Part shown: positions 7,643 to 15,877 of the stretch, in pieces | Layout of the letters: every line of letters begins with the position of its first letter | Numbering within the stretch: position 1 is the first letter of the stretch | Assembly (NCBI GenBank): GCA_018374635.1 | Contig: JAHAEW010000037.1 | Coordinates: 1 to 31,003, forward strand | Source: Clostridiales bacterium | GTDB lineage: Bacteria; Bacillota; Clostridia; Oscillospirales; Oscillospiraceae | Reading direction: 5' to 3' | Length of the DNA: 31,003 bases | Made by a program: the position numbers and the translations under genes | The notes under the pieces: model-generated | Told to the model about the DNA's origin: nothing | Seen by the model: only the letters and a program-made list of their open reading frames with translations | Databases searched by the model: none

Positions 7643-7681
7643 GACTAAGTCATGGGACGTGCACATATCGCGTGCTTTTTT

Positions 7682-7710
7682 ACTATACCATAGTTTATTC
7701 CTTGTGTAAA
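7682..7710 (-). promoter_or_regulatory. rpsO promoter
   Basis: Minus-strand TTTACA (7705-7710), a 17-nt spacer and TATAGT (7682-7687) preceded by TGG as an extended -10. The leader to the rpsO start is about 120 nt. Confidence 0.75.
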
Positions 7711-7826
7711 GAAAAAAATCAAAGATAAATCCAGCAAAAGAGACCATTTTCCACGAATCTCCGCACAAAATTTCTCTCGACGAACGGTTTTGGATCAAAC
7801 CGCGGCCCCTGCCTCCCAAAATCCGT

Positions 7827-9089
7827 TCACCGCGGAAGAAGCGCCACAACCGACAGCGTGACTCCGTCCGGACTCTCCGCCCGGATCTTTCCTCTGTGGG
7901 CCAGCACGATGCTCCGGGCGATGGACAGCCCCAGGCCGTAGCCGCCGGTCTGACTGCTGCGGGACTGGTCCGTCCGGTAAAACCGGTCGAACAGATGGGA
8001 CAGCTTCTCCCGCTCCAGAGGCTGCCCGACGGTGTTGGATACGGTCAGCCGCAGGGCGCGCCCCTGCTTTTCCAGCCGCAGCTCCATCCTGCCTCCCCGG
8101 GGGGAATATTTCAGGGCGTTGTCCAACAGGATGGAAATGAGCTTTCGGATATTTTTTTCATCCCCTGTAAAGGAGAGCATGGGCTGGATGCAGGTGGAGA
8201 AGTCCTTTTCCTGGCTCTTGGCGGGGCCCTGGAAGGAGCCGGCCATTTCCTCCGCCACATCGGAGATGGGAAACTCAATGCACTGGAGCTTGGGCTGCTC
8301 CTCCTCCATGCGGGAGAGGTAAATGAGATCGTTCGTCAGTTCGGTCAGCCGCCTGGCCTGACGGCGGATGTCGGTGAGCCACTGGTTTTCCCCGCACTCC
8401 ATCTCCGCCAGGTCCGCATCCGCGCTGATGATGGTCATGGGCGTCTTCAGCTCATGGCCGGCGTCTGTAATGAATTGCTTCTGCTTCTCATAGCTCTCCG
8501 CCACCGGCCGGACGATGTGTTTGGACAGGATCAGCAGCAGCACCAGCACCGCCGCCAGCCCGAACAGGGCCAGCAATATGCTGGCAAGGAGGGTGGTGCG
8601 GAAGGAAGAGAGGCTGCGGCCGCAGTTCAGAAAGATGACCCGGCTGCCCAGCTCGTCGTCACAGCGCAGATAGCGGTAGTCCCCCCAGAAGCCGGCGCCG
8701 CGCCCGGATCTTACCACACTCTGGGCGCAGGCGGCGGCGTCCTCCGCGTCCACAGCGGCGATCTGTCCGGTGTCCGTCTGGAGCACCTGGCCGTCTTCGC
8801 CGAGGAGAACCGAAAAGAACCGGGATTCATACGGCGTCTCCGGGGACATGCCCCGCTGGTCAAAGAGGTCCCGCTTCATTCCCGGCTCGCCGGGAGGGGG
8901 CTGCTGGAGGCCTCCCCGGGGTTTGGGAAAGGTCCCGTCATTGGCGGCCAGCACCGTCAGGATGGCGCCGGCGTCGGAGACGGCCCTGTAATAGCCCATC
9001 AGATTCACGCCCCCCAGGATCACCAGCAAAACGACCGCCAGGGAGGCCATACAGGCGGCGATCAGCTTATGTCGAAGGCGCTTGATCAT
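7827..9089 (-). CDS. Two-component sensor histidine kinase
   Basis: A 420-residue membrane kinase. Two transmembrane helices (about residues 9-30 and 166-188) bracket a sensor domain of ~135 residues. A short linker leads to the dimerisation domain with phospho-acceptor His212 in GHELKTP, then a HATPase domain with N-box LLDNALKYSP and G-box GGYGLGLSIARS. Its ATG overlaps the TGA of the regulator gene (ATGA), so the pair is translationally coupled. The start at 9089 has GGAGGAAC upstream. The signal sensed is unknown; the divergent VTC/beta-helix genes are the likely targets. Confidence 0.93.
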   Translation of the reverse strand: MIKRLRHKLIAACMASLAVVLLVILGGVNLMGYYRAVSDAGAILTVLAANDGTFPKPRGGLQQPPPGEPGMKRDLFDQRGMSPETPYESRFFSVLLGEDGQVLQTDTGQIAAVDAEDAAACAQSVVRSGRGAGFWGDYRYLRCDDELGSRVIFLNCGRSLSSFRTTLLASILLALFGLAAVLVLLLILSKHIVRPVAESYEKQKQFITDAGHELKTPMTIISADADLAEMECGENQWLTDIRRQARRLTELTNDLIYLSRMEEEQPKLQCIEFPISDVAEEMAGSFQGPAKSQEKDFSTCIQPMLSFTGDEKNIRKLISILLDNALKYSPRGGRMELRLEKQGRALRLTVSNTVGQPLEREKLSHLFDRFYRTDQSRSSQTGGYGLGLSIARSIVLAHRGKIRAESPDGVTLSVVALLPR

Positions 9090-9763
9090 GGATGTTCCTC
9101 CAGGGAATAGCCCGCGTTGCGGGTCGCCTTGATCCGGATATCCGCCTGAAGGGCCGTGAGCTTTTTCCGCAGATAGGAGATATACACCCACACCACATTC
9201 AGCTCCACCTCGCTGTCATAGCCCCAGATCCGCTCTAAAAACCGCTCGCTGGAGATGAGCTGCCGGGGATTGCGCAGAAGCAGCTCCATCATCTGATACT
9301 CCTTGTTGGCCAGCCGGAAGCTGCCGTGGGGAGAGGAGAGCTCAAAAGTGGTCTGATCCAGGGTGATGTTGCCCAGGCTCAGGCGGCTGGTCAGCTGACC
9401 GCCGGGCTGGCTGCGGGTTATGGCCCGGATGCGCGCCATGAGCTCCTCGGTGGAAAACGGCTTTGTGAGATAGTCGTTGGCCCCGGTATCCAGTCCGGTC
9501 ACCTTGTCCTCTATTTCCGACCGGGCGGTAAGCAGCAGCACCGGAATGGAATTCCCCGCCGCCCGCAGCCGCCGCAGGACCTCCAGCCCATCCAGCCTGG
9601 GCATCATGACGTCCAGGATCAGGGCGTCGTAATTCCCCGCCGCCAGGTAGTCCAGGGCCTCTTCCCCGTCATGCACCGCGTCGGCGGAATAGTTGTGTTT
9701 CTCCAGCAGGGCCACCACGGCCCGGGCCAGGGAACACTCGTCCTCTGCCAGCAAAATGCGCAT
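9086..9763 (-). CDS. OmpR/PhoB-family response regulator
   Basis: A 225-residue regulator. The receiver domain (1-115) carries acidic residues D8/E9, phospho-acceptor Asp51 in LILDVMMP, the conserved Thr in LLLTA and Lys101 in TKPF. The C-terminal winged-helix domain (about 127-223) ends with VVWVYISYLRKKL..IKATRNAGY, typical of OmpR/PhoB. It is the first gene of the two-component operon and is divergent from the VTC-domain gene; paired sites at 9812 and 9874 are candidate targets. Confidence 0.95.
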   Translation of the reverse strand: MRILLAEDECSLARAVVALLEKHNYSADAVHDGEEALDYLAAGNYDALILDVMMPRLDGLEVLRRLRAAGNSIPVLLLTARSEIEDKVTGLDTGANDYLTKPFSTEELMARIRAITRSQPGGQLTSRLSLGNITLDQTTFELSSPHGSFRLANKEYQMMELLLRNPRQLISSERFLERIWGYDSEVELNVVWVYISYLRKKLTALQADIRIKATRNAGYSLEEHP

Positions 9764-9811
9764 TGCGCCACCTTCTCTCCTGTGTAATAAGGTAAAAATA
9801 GCAGGGTCTCC

Positions 9812-9904
9812 TTAACTCTAATTAAAAGAATAGCACCGGGGGCGAAAAATGTCAGCCAAAAAAGTGCGGGCTTTTAAGTTCAATTAGGGTTGGGGCTCTA
9901 TACT
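9812..9904. promoter_or_regulatory. Divergent control region with two direct 13-mers
   Basis: Two copies of TTAANTNNAATTA lie at 9812-9824 and 9874-9886, 62 bp apart (about six helical turns), in an AT-rich gap between the regulator and the VTC gene. A -10 like TATACT is at 9899-9904 for the plus strand, with no good -35 at the right distance, as expected of an activator-dependent promoter. The sites are candidate operators for the OmpR-family regulator; this is inference. Confidence 0.4.
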
Positions 9905-9936
9905 GGCCTTACAATTTCCAAAAGGAGGCCACATCC

Positions 9937-10653
9937 GTGAAAAACCAGACGGTCTTTCAGCGATATGAGATCAAATACCAACTGGACCGCCGGCAGCAGC
10001 AGGCCATCCTGGCCGCTATGGCGCCCTATATGGAGCCCGACGAGTACAGCCACAGCTCCATCCGCAATCTCTACCTGGACACGCCTGACTTCCGCCTCAT
10101 CCGCCGCAGCCTGGAGCGGCCGGTCTACAAGGAAAAGCTCCGCGTCCGCAGCTACCGCCGGGCCGGTCTGGAAGAGCCGGTGTTTGTGGAGTTGAAAAAG
10201 AAGTACGGCTCGGTGGTCTATAAGCGCCGTCTCGCCATGCCCCAACGGGAGGCCCTGGACTGTATCGCGGGAAGCGCATCCTGGCCGGACACCCAGATCG
10301 GCGGGGAGCTGGCCTATGCGGCGGGATTTTACGCCGCCCTGCGCCCGGCAGTCTTTCTCTCCTATGAGCGGGACTCCTACCGGGGAGTGGAGGACGAGGC
10401 TTTCCGGGTCACCTTTGATACTGAGATCCGCTACCGCCAGGAGACGCTTACCCTGAACTCCGACCCCCAGGGCCTCCCCCTCCTCCCCCCCGGCCGGGTG
10501 CTTATGGAGGTAAAGACGGCAGGCAGCCTGCCCCTCTGGATGGCCCGCGCCCTGTCGGAGCAGGGCCTCTTCAAAACCTCTTTTTCCAAGTATGGAACCG
10601 CCTATCAAAATATCCTGCTTTCCCAGCAGAGAGGAGAAAAAAAATATGCCTGA
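9937..10653 (+). CDS. VTC-domain (polyphosphate polymerase domain) protein
   Basis: A 238-residue protein of the VTC-domain family, the tunnel-barrel fold that in yeast Vtc4 makes polyphosphate from ATP. Family features are the N-terminal R-Y-E-I-K-Y, paired basic strands KLRVRSYR and ELKKKYGSVVYKRR, Y-x-R-x-x-Y near YERDSYRG, RVTFDTEIRYR and the metal-binding LMEVKT. Start is GTG at 9937 with AAAAGGAGG 8 nt upstream. Bacterial members usually sit beside a DUF4956 membrane protein and a Cthe_2159-like beta-helix protein; here those two are fused. Whether it makes polyphosphate is not shown. Confidence 0.88.
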   Translation: MKNQTVFQRYEIKYQLDRRQQQAILAAMAPYMEPDEYSHSSIRNLYLDTPDFRLIRRSLERPVYKEKLRVRSYRRAGLEEPVFVELKKKYGSVVYKRRLAMPQREALDCIAGSASWPDTQIGGELAYAAGFYAALRPAVFLSYERDSYRGVEDEAFRVTFDTEIRYRQETLTLNSDPQGLPLLPPGRVLMEVKTAGSLPLWMARALSEQGLFKTSFSKYGTAYQNILLSQQRGEKKYA

Positions 10654-11998
10654 CCGCTTGTTTCAAGGTCTTTTTGACACCGCCTTGACCAATACCATCG
10701 CCCCCGGAGACTTTTTGTTGTGTGTAGGGACGTCTCTGATCCTGGGCCTTCTGTTGTGTGCCATGACCCTGTGGCGCTCCCATTTCAGCCGGAGCCTCGC
10801 CGTTACCCTGGCGGACGGGACGGAAAATCACCTTGCCAACGGCGGGGCGTATGTGGCCATAGACGAAAACAACATTGACGCGGTTATTTTTTCCAAGACC
10901 GACCTGACCCTCAACGGCGCCGGCAGTCTCACCATCCAGTCGCCCGCCGGTCACGGGGTGGTATCCAAGGATGAACTGGTGATCACCGGAGGCAGCTATA
11001 CTATTACCGCCGCCAGCCATGGCTTATCCGGCAAAGACAGCGTGGCCATTGCCGACGGAAGCTTTTCCATCACCTCGGGCAAGGACGGCATCCATGCAGA
11101 GAACAGCGATGATCCCTCCTTGGGCTTTCTCTACCTTGCTGACGGCAGTTTTTCCATTACTGCACAGGGAGACGCCCTCAGCGCCGCGGGAGCGCTTCAG
11201 ATCGATGGCGGAACTTTTGACCTGCACACCGGTGCGGGCAGCGCCAGTGTAGACATAAGCAGTTCCAATGATAATTTCGGCCCCATGGGCGGCGGGCAGC
11301 AGATGGGCGAAATGGCTTCGGCCGAAACCACTGCCGCAGAGGCCGACGTCGACGCCGTAAGTCAGAAGGGCATAAAGGCCGAGGGCAGTTTCACCATAAC
11401 AGGCGGTATGTTCACCCTGGATACCGTCGATGACAGCCTCCACGCCGGCGGAGATCTGCTCATCACCGGCGGCTCCTTCTCCCTCCGCAGCGGCGACGAC
11501 GGCATCCACTCCGACGCCGCCCTCACCATCCAGAACGGCTCCTTTACCATCCCCTACTGTTACGAGGGAATCGAGGGCCTGAGCATCACGGTTGACGCCG
11601 GCACATTCAATATCACCTCCTCGGATGACGGGCTCAACGCTGCCGGAGGCACAGACAGTTCCGGTTTCCGCGGGCCCGGCGGACAGTCGCAGGACACATT
11701 CTCCAGTGACGCGGAGGACTTCATCCTCATCAACGGCGGTGAGTTCACCATTGTCTCCACAGGGGACTGTGTGGATTCCAACGGAGATCTGACCATCAAC
11801 GGCGGAACTTTGGATCTGACCTGCAACGGCAGCGGCAATACCGCTCTGGACTGCGACGGCGCCTACACCAACAGCGGCGGCACGGTCACGACCAACGACG
11901 GCTCAGAGCAAAATCCCGGTCAGATGGGGGGCGGTATGGGCGGCCACAGCGGCCCGCACGGCGATCCGGGCAGCCAGCCCAGCGGGCACTCCCCCTGA
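10646..11998 (+). CDS. Chimera: DUF4956 N-terminus fused to Cthe_2159-like beta-helix protein
   Basis: A 450-residue protein. Residues 1-50 with one membrane helix (about 22-41) read like the start of a DUF4956 membrane protein. From about residue 56 it becomes a right-handed beta-helix with repeats such as ITGGSYTITAASHGLSGKDSV and DGSFSITSGKDGIHAEN, as in Cthe_2159-type cellulose/polygalacturonate-binding proteins. The join lies in LAVTLADGTEN (about 10796-10820), where both parent families have a V-T-L-A stretch. The rest of DUF4956 and the secretion signal and first strands of the beta-helix protein are absent. It overlaps the VTC stop by 8 nt. The tail is Gly/Pro/His-rich. The single helix may now act as a signal anchor. 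Confidence 0.85.
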   Translation: MPDRLFQGLFDTALTNTIAPGDFLLCVGTSLILGLLLCAMTLWRSHFSRSLAVTLADGTENHLANGGAYVAIDENNIDAVIFSKTDLTLNGAGSLTIQSPAGHGVVSKDELVITGGSYTITAASHGLSGKDSVAIADGSFSITSGKDGIHAENSDDPSLGFLYLADGSFSITAQGDALSAAGALQIDGGTFDLHTGAGSASVDISSSNDNFGPMGGGQQMGEMASAETTAAEADVDAVSQKGIKAEGSFTITGGMFTLDTVDDSLHAGGDLLITGGSFSLRSGDDGIHSDAALTIQNGSFTIPYCYEGIEGLSITVDAGTFNITSSDDGLNAAGGTDSSGFRGPGGQSQDTFSSDAEDFILINGGEFTIVSTGDCVDSNGDLTINGGTLDLTCNGSGNTALDCDGAYTNSGGTVTTNDGSEQNPGQMGGGMGGHSGPHGDPGSQPSGHSP

Positions 11999-12112
11999 GA
12001 ACGGAGAGCGTCCCCAGCCACCGCAGGACAGCGCCCAGGAGGCCTCTTCCGCGGCATAAGCCGTTCACGTCTCCCCTTGCAAATAATCCAACCGGATACG
12101 GATCGAAAACGG

Positions 12113-12163
12113 AGCAGTGCGGGCCGGGCCCTTTAAAGGCCGGCCCGCACTGCTTTTTATTTT
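12113..12163 (+). terminator. Intrinsic terminator of the VTC/beta-helix operon
   Basis: A GC-rich stem of about 17 bp (12113-12130/12138-12154, one bulged G) is followed by TTTTTATTTTT. The stretch 11999-12435 contains this terminator and the arsR promoter, and otherwise no gene I can support. Confidence 0.9.
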
Positions 12164-12391
12164 TGCACAAAGACGGATTTTGTGGCCATCCACAGGGGAA
12201 CGCAAACCATTGAAATCAAAAGACTTCTTCTCCGCAGGGCGGTTGATGGGAGATGCGCAATCTATCCGCTCTCTGAAAACGCTTGCCGCCTTGTTTCATT
12301 TCCGCTCTTCTATGAAAAATTTCAGAAATGCTGATATGTCATTAACCATCTCGATTTTCTTTACCAATCATCATTTTTTTATATTCTATGC

Positions 12392-12422
12392 TATACTATT
12401 TATGGTTTAATCGTTTGAACGA
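12392..12422 (+). promoter_or_regulatory. arsR-type gene promoter with palindromic operator
   Basis: TATACT (12392-12397) is preceded by TGC, an extended -10, in very AT-rich DNA without a clear -35. Between it and the start codon lies the 12-bp palindrome TCGTTTGAACGA (12411-12422), placed where the encoded ArsR protein could repress its own transcription. Confidence 0.5.
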
Positions 12423-12435
12423 ACGGGAGACGCGG

Positions 12436-12789
12436 ATGGAATTAAATGAAAAAATTTTCACTTTGGCAGAAAACTTCTCGGCTTCGGCCAAGATATTGAC
12501 AGCTATCGGTGATGAGACAAGGCAGCACCTCATTTTAGAGATGATGAAAATGGGAAACTGCATGGGTGTTCGAGTCGGCGATATTACAGAGAAAACAAAC
12601 CTTTCCCGTCCGGCGGTTTCACATCACTTAAAGATTATGAAGGACGCCGGAATTGTGAAAGTGCGCAAAGAGGGCACAAAAAATTATTATTATTTTGACC
12701 CCGAAATGGAAGCCTTTGAACAACTGATCTCTACCTTGCAGCTTGGCATGAAAATCTCAAAAGAATTGCCAGACAGAAGTGGTGAATAA
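12436..12789 (+). CDS. ArsR/SmtB-family transcriptional regulator
   Basis: A 117-residue winged-helix repressor. Residues 16-100 form the ArsR fold; the recognition helix is RPAVSHHLKIMKDAGIV, followed by the wing VRKEGTKNYYYF. No Cys-rich metal site (CxCxxC) is seen, so the effector is probably not arsenite; a redox or organic ligand is possible. The start at 12436 has GGGAGA upstream, whereas the in-frame ATG at 12388 precedes the -10. The stop lies 25 nt before the nitroreductase start. Codon use and GC content are clearly lower than in flanking genes, suggesting acquisition together with the next gene. Confidence 0.9.
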   Translation: MELNEKIFTLAENFSASAKILTAIGDETRQHLILEMMKMGNCMGVRVGDITEKTNLSRPAVSHHLKIMKDAGIVKVRKEGTKNYYYFDPEMEAFEQLISTLQLGMKISKELPDRSGE

Positions 12790-12814
12790 AAACAAAATTG
12801 GAGGTAACTTTACA

Positions 12815-13471
12815 ATGGAAATATTGGAATCAATGAAACAGCGTCATAGTGTCCGCCAATACAAAGATATTGCGATCGACTCAAAACAGCGAGCCGTACT
12901 CAATGAATTGATTGAAGAAATCAACAAGGAAGCAGGATTGCATATTCAGATTTTTTATGATGAGCCGCAATGTTTTAACTCCATGATGGCACATTACGGC
13001 AAATTCACCGGAGTAAAAAATTATATTGCCCTTGTAGGTAAAAAATCTCCGAAACTGGATGAAACATTAGGATACTATGGTGAAAAAATTGTGCTGACCA
13101 TGCAGGGGCTTGGGCTCAATAGCTGTTGGGTGGCAATGACTCATGGCAAAAGCAAAGCAGATATTTGCAAGGGAGAAAAACAAATATGTCTGATTGCGTT
13201 CGGCTATGGTGAAACACAAGGCGTACCGCATAAAAACAAATCATTGCAGGCCGTCTGCAATCGTACCGCCAATATGCCGGAATGGTTTCGAAATGGTATG
13301 GAAGCTGCACTTCTTGCTCCCACCGCAATGAACCAGCAGAAATTTTTCTTTGAATTGTCTTCTGACGATAAAATCAACGCGGTCTGCGGTAAGGGTTTTT
13401 ATACAAAACTGGATTTGGGAATTGTGAAATATCATTTTGAAGCAGGTTCCGGCAGAAAATTAAAATTATAA
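12815..13471 (+). CDS. Nitroreductase-family flavoprotein (TM1586-like)
   Basis: A 218-residue FMN-dependent oxidoreductase of the nitroreductase superfamily, closest by eye to the TM1586-type subgroup. The N-terminal MEILESMKQRHSVRQYKD holds the FMN-phosphate-binding Arg/Ser region; a later LLAPTAMNQQKFFFEL matches the family's ...SApSaxNxQPw... stretch. It likely reduces nitro- or quinone-type compounds with NAD(P)H. TTGGAGGT lies 9 nt before the chosen start. It is AT-rich like the ArsR gene before it, with which it forms a two-gene operon ended by a terminator. Confidence 0.85.
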   Translation: MEILESMKQRHSVRQYKDIAIDSKQRAVLNELIEEINKEAGLHIQIFYDEPQCFNSMMAHYGKFTGVKNYIALVGKKSPKLDETLGYYGEKIVLTMQGLGLNSCWVAMTHGKSKADICKGEKQICLIAFGYGETQGVPHKNKSLQAVCNRTANMPEWFRNGMEAALLAPTAMNQQKFFFELSSDDKINAVCGKGFYTKLDLGIVKYHFEAGSGRKLKL

Positions 13472-13495
13472 TCTCTAAAAGCAGAAAACAAAAAC

Positions 13496-13541
13496 GCTGA
13501 GTATCAAGCACCGGGAAAGTGCGGGATATTCAGCCTTTTTT
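13496..13541 (+). terminator. Terminator of the ArsR-nitroreductase operon
   Basis: Inverted arms GCTGAGTATC (13496-13505) and GGATATTCAGC (13524-13534) with inner pairing are followed by CTTTTTTG. Confidence 0.75.
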
Positions 13542-13861
13542 GTTGTCCGTGGTTTCCAAAGGGGCTTGTCCCTTGGCACACGGCTTTGCTTGCAAAGTGT
13601 CGTTGTTATACGCTCTGTCGGCGTTGCTGCGAAAATGAGGTTGCCGCCGGGGAAGGCAAGGGCATTTGAAGCGGCAGGAAAACAGGGCTGTGATTATGTG
13701 GCGGGAAGCCATTTTAGGGCTTTCCCGCCTTGACTGCCTATTAGCAACGTCGGGCGGTACTGTCAACGGCGGCGGATTTCTGCGCCGTTCATCTTGTTGT
13801 TGACTGGCTCGGCTGGCTTTGCTATTTCCCCGACAAACTGGAAGTTACTTAATAAAGAGGT
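13542..13861. other. Gene-free stretch, possible mobile-element remnant
   Basis: About 320 bp with no convincing start, ribosome site or family match in any frame. It has higher GC than the AT-rich genes on both sides. Several short G/C-rich inverted repeats are visible. By feel it resembles non-coding DNA of conjugative elements, but I cannot support that. Confidence 0.3.
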
Positions 13862-14521
13862 TTACCTATCTTTACAATCAACCTCTATATAATCAGAATG
13901 AAAATGCAGCCCATTCTTTTTAGCTTCCTTAATCAGTCCCATTGACCAAATATCCATGCAAAGAAAATGATCTATATCAAATCGCCTGATTTCTTTGATT
14001 CTTTTTATCAATGCGGTTTCAAATTGTTCGGAATTTTTCAGACTGATTGCGTTTATCATTTCGTCAATCGGATCATCAACCGCTTGCTTAACTGTTTTAT
14101 GTAACAGCATTTGAACAAGATTTGAATCAGGGCTGGTCACTTTAGGAATCACATCATAGTTGGAAACAAAAAGTGCTGCACAGCCATAGTATATTGATTT
14201 AAGGCAGCTTTCAATATGCCTTTTTGTAGCTGCCGGTGCATCTCTTCCTTCTTGTAACAGTTGAACAGCAAGCGCAAATTCGTCAATTTGTTTTGACACG
14301 CATACATAGCATTCCCGATGCCTGCCTTGCATGAATTCATTTCTGGCAATTCTTGAGAAACATAATGAAAGCAGGGAATGGTATTTTACTTCATTGATTT
14401 TCCCGTTCAAATAATCGCTGTTCAGGGACTCAAGTTCTTCATAATCATAGTGCATTCCCTTGAGTATAACGTCTTTCCGCTTATCCCATTTAGCGGTTTT
14501 ATAATCAGGAAATTTTTTCAT
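13862..14521 (-). CDS. Immunity-like protein (Imm49-like), orphan
   Basis: A 219-residue, mostly alpha-helical soluble protein. The C-terminal half, with D-x-x-I-D-E-M-x-x-A-I-S-L-K-N, ALIKRIKEIRR, a run of hydrophobic helix and NGLHFHSDYIEVD, resembles Imm49-type immunity proteins of polymorphic toxin systems, which end in a helix plus a conserved SxYxP-like tail. No partner toxin gene is adjacent. The start at 14521 is preceded by GAAGGTGA; an upstream frame to 14626 crosses a C10 tract and lacks a site. Low GC. The assignment is tentative; an unrelated helical hypothetical protein is possible. Confidence 0.5.
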   Translation of the reverse strand: MKKFPDYKTAKWDKRKDVILKGMHYDYEELESLNSDYLNGKINEVKYHSLLSLCFSRIARNEFMQGRHRECYVCVSKQIDEFALAVQLLQEGRDAPAATKRHIESCLKSIYYGCAALFVSNYDVIPKVTSPDSNLVQMLLHKTVKQAVDDPIDEMINAISLKNSEQFETALIKRIKEIRRFDIDHFLCMDIWSMGLIKEAKKNGLHFHSDYIEVDCKDR

Positions 14522-14907
14522 TTTATCACCTTCTAAAATTCCAGTTTGTCGTTCTTTCCTTCCCCCCCCCGCTGTGGGGTTGGATTTTTCAGCAAGTCCG
14601 ACTTCTGAGCAATCTTTTTCAGCCACTTCTTTTCTTCTTCGGACAGTTTCTTCAAATTTATCACTGGAAAACGAAGTTTTTGAGGATTTCGGGAGCTGCT
14701 GTCCGGATTTAAAACGGATGCCCCGTCCTTACCAGCGCCGGTTTTGCGTCTTTTCGCGTCTTTTCCGCTGATTTTAACATGTTCTGTTCGACATGCTTTC
14801 CAGCGTTCTTGGCGGTTTCCCCTCTCGATCTTTTTCCGCGGCCCAGCCGCGGATCTGGGCGGAATGCGGGGGCGGTTCAAGCGACACATCCCGGCGGCGC
14901 AGCCCTT
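14522..14907. other. Gap with C10 tract and possible 3' remnant of a gene
   Basis: No complete gene is seen. On the minus strand the frame ending at 14533 reads as a charged, coding-like tail (KLSEEEKKWLKKIAQKSD region) with no start of its own; it begins right after the decayed tRNA-Thr fragment at 14692-14734 and ends 11 nt before the immunity-like gene. A run of ten C at about 14564-14573 lies inside it. It could be the last part of a lost upstream gene, perhaps the toxin partner, but this is a guess. 14735-14907 shows only GC-rich DNA downstream of lysR. Confidence 0.3.
14692..14734 (-). repeat. Decayed copy of the tRNA-Thr 3' end (old att site)
   Basis: Thirty-six of 43 positions match the 3' half of tRNA-Thr(GGT) at 30365-30407, in the same orientation, including two 9-base identical blocks at the ends. 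It has no 5' half. Best explained as the outer attachment remnant of an older integration at the same tRNA. Confidence 0.6.
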
Positions 14908-15798
14908 TTAAGCCCTCTGATGTGCTGCCACGGCGTCCAAAAATCGGTCGATATCCTCCGAGGGCTCCCTGGCATACAGCAGGCCGAAGGGGATCGGATG
15001 GTCCCATTCCACGGGGATGGTCACCAGCGATGGGTGGACGTCCTTCCAGCACTCCAGCGTCAGGATGACATTTGTGGTCTGGGCGCAGCGGTTGAACACC
15101 TCCATATCATAGAACCAGGGCGTATCTTCCACCTGGATCTGCGGGTGCTGTTCGATCTCATCCCGGATCCGGTCCACGGTGGCAGAGTCCCCCCGTTTTA
15201 CCATCATCAGCGTCTGACCATAGAGATCTTCTATGGTCAGACGCGCTTTTTCTGCCAGCGGATGGTCCCGGTTGACCGCAATGCAGTGCTGGACCGTCCC
15301 CAGCGGAAAGAAATTGCAGCGGTTCAGCCACAATTTGGAATCGCAGACCCCCACCAGAAAGTCAAATTTCTCCCCCAGCGCCCCGATCTCCCCCAGGATC
15401 CCCTGATGATCGTCCTCAAAGGGGACGATGTGCAGCCGGTAACCGGGAAAGATCCCGTTGACCTGATACCAGAGGTCCATGAAGGGTTTACAGGGATTCA
15501 GGATGGAGCTGCCGATGCAAAAGGTTGTGCTGAACCGGGCCTCCTCTTTTCTGGCCTCGGCCAGCGCCTGCTCCGAGCGGTCAAAAAATTCCTTGGCATG
15601 GCGGTAAATGACCCGTCCCGCGGCGGTCAGCCTGATCCCCTGGTTGGTCCGGTCCAGCAGTTTCAGATCCAGATGCTTTTCCAGCGCATTGAGCTGCTTC
15701 ATCACAGATGGAGGCGAGATATAGAGCTTCTCCGCCGCTTTATTGAAACTGCCGCAGTCGGCAACGATCACAAATGTTTTCAGTTGTGGATTGAACAT
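14908..15798 (-). CDS. LysR-family transcriptional regulator
   Basis: A 296-residue regulator. The N-terminal winged HTH (residues 1-60) reads F-N-P-Q-L-K-T-F..SFNKAAEKLYISPPSVMKQLNALE, with the usual LysR linker helix after it; the rest is a periplasmic-binding-protein-like effector domain. It is divergent from the Fe-alcohol dehydrogenase operon, the standard LysR arrangement. GGAGGG lies 7 nt upstream of the start at 15798. The effector is unknown, probably an aldehyde, ketone or quinone-like substrate of the operon. Confidence 0.93.
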   Translation of the reverse strand: MFNPQLKTFVIVADCGSFNKAAEKLYISPPSVMKQLNALEKHLDLKLLDRTNQGIRLTAAGRVIYRHAKEFFDRSEQALAEARKEEARFSTTFCIGSSILNPCKPFMDLWYQVNGIFPGYRLHIVPFEDDHQGILGEIGALGEKFDFLVGVCDSKLWLNRCNFFPLGTVQHCIAVNRDHPLAEKARLTIEDLYGQTLMMVKRGDSATVDRIRDEIEQHPQIQVEDTPWFYDMEVFNRCAQTTNVILTLECWKDVHPSLVTIPVEWDHPIPFGLLYAREPSEDIDRFLDAVAAHQRA

Positions 15799-15877
15799 CC
15801 CGCATCCCTCCACTCCTCCATTGCTCGGAAACGGCGCGTATTTCCTTTTAGTTAATGCAATGTTACCACATCGATTC

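Noticed and set aside
12182..12334. GTG-started 50-codon frame with coding-like content (TIEIKRLLLRRAVDGRCAIYPLSE)
   Set aside because: No ribosome site, no promoter and no family recognised; it may be a gene remnant, but support is too weak.
13530..13766. 78-codon minus-strand frame in the gap before the immunity-like gene
   Set aside because: No ribosome site and no recognisable family; overlaps the terminator of the nitroreductase operon.
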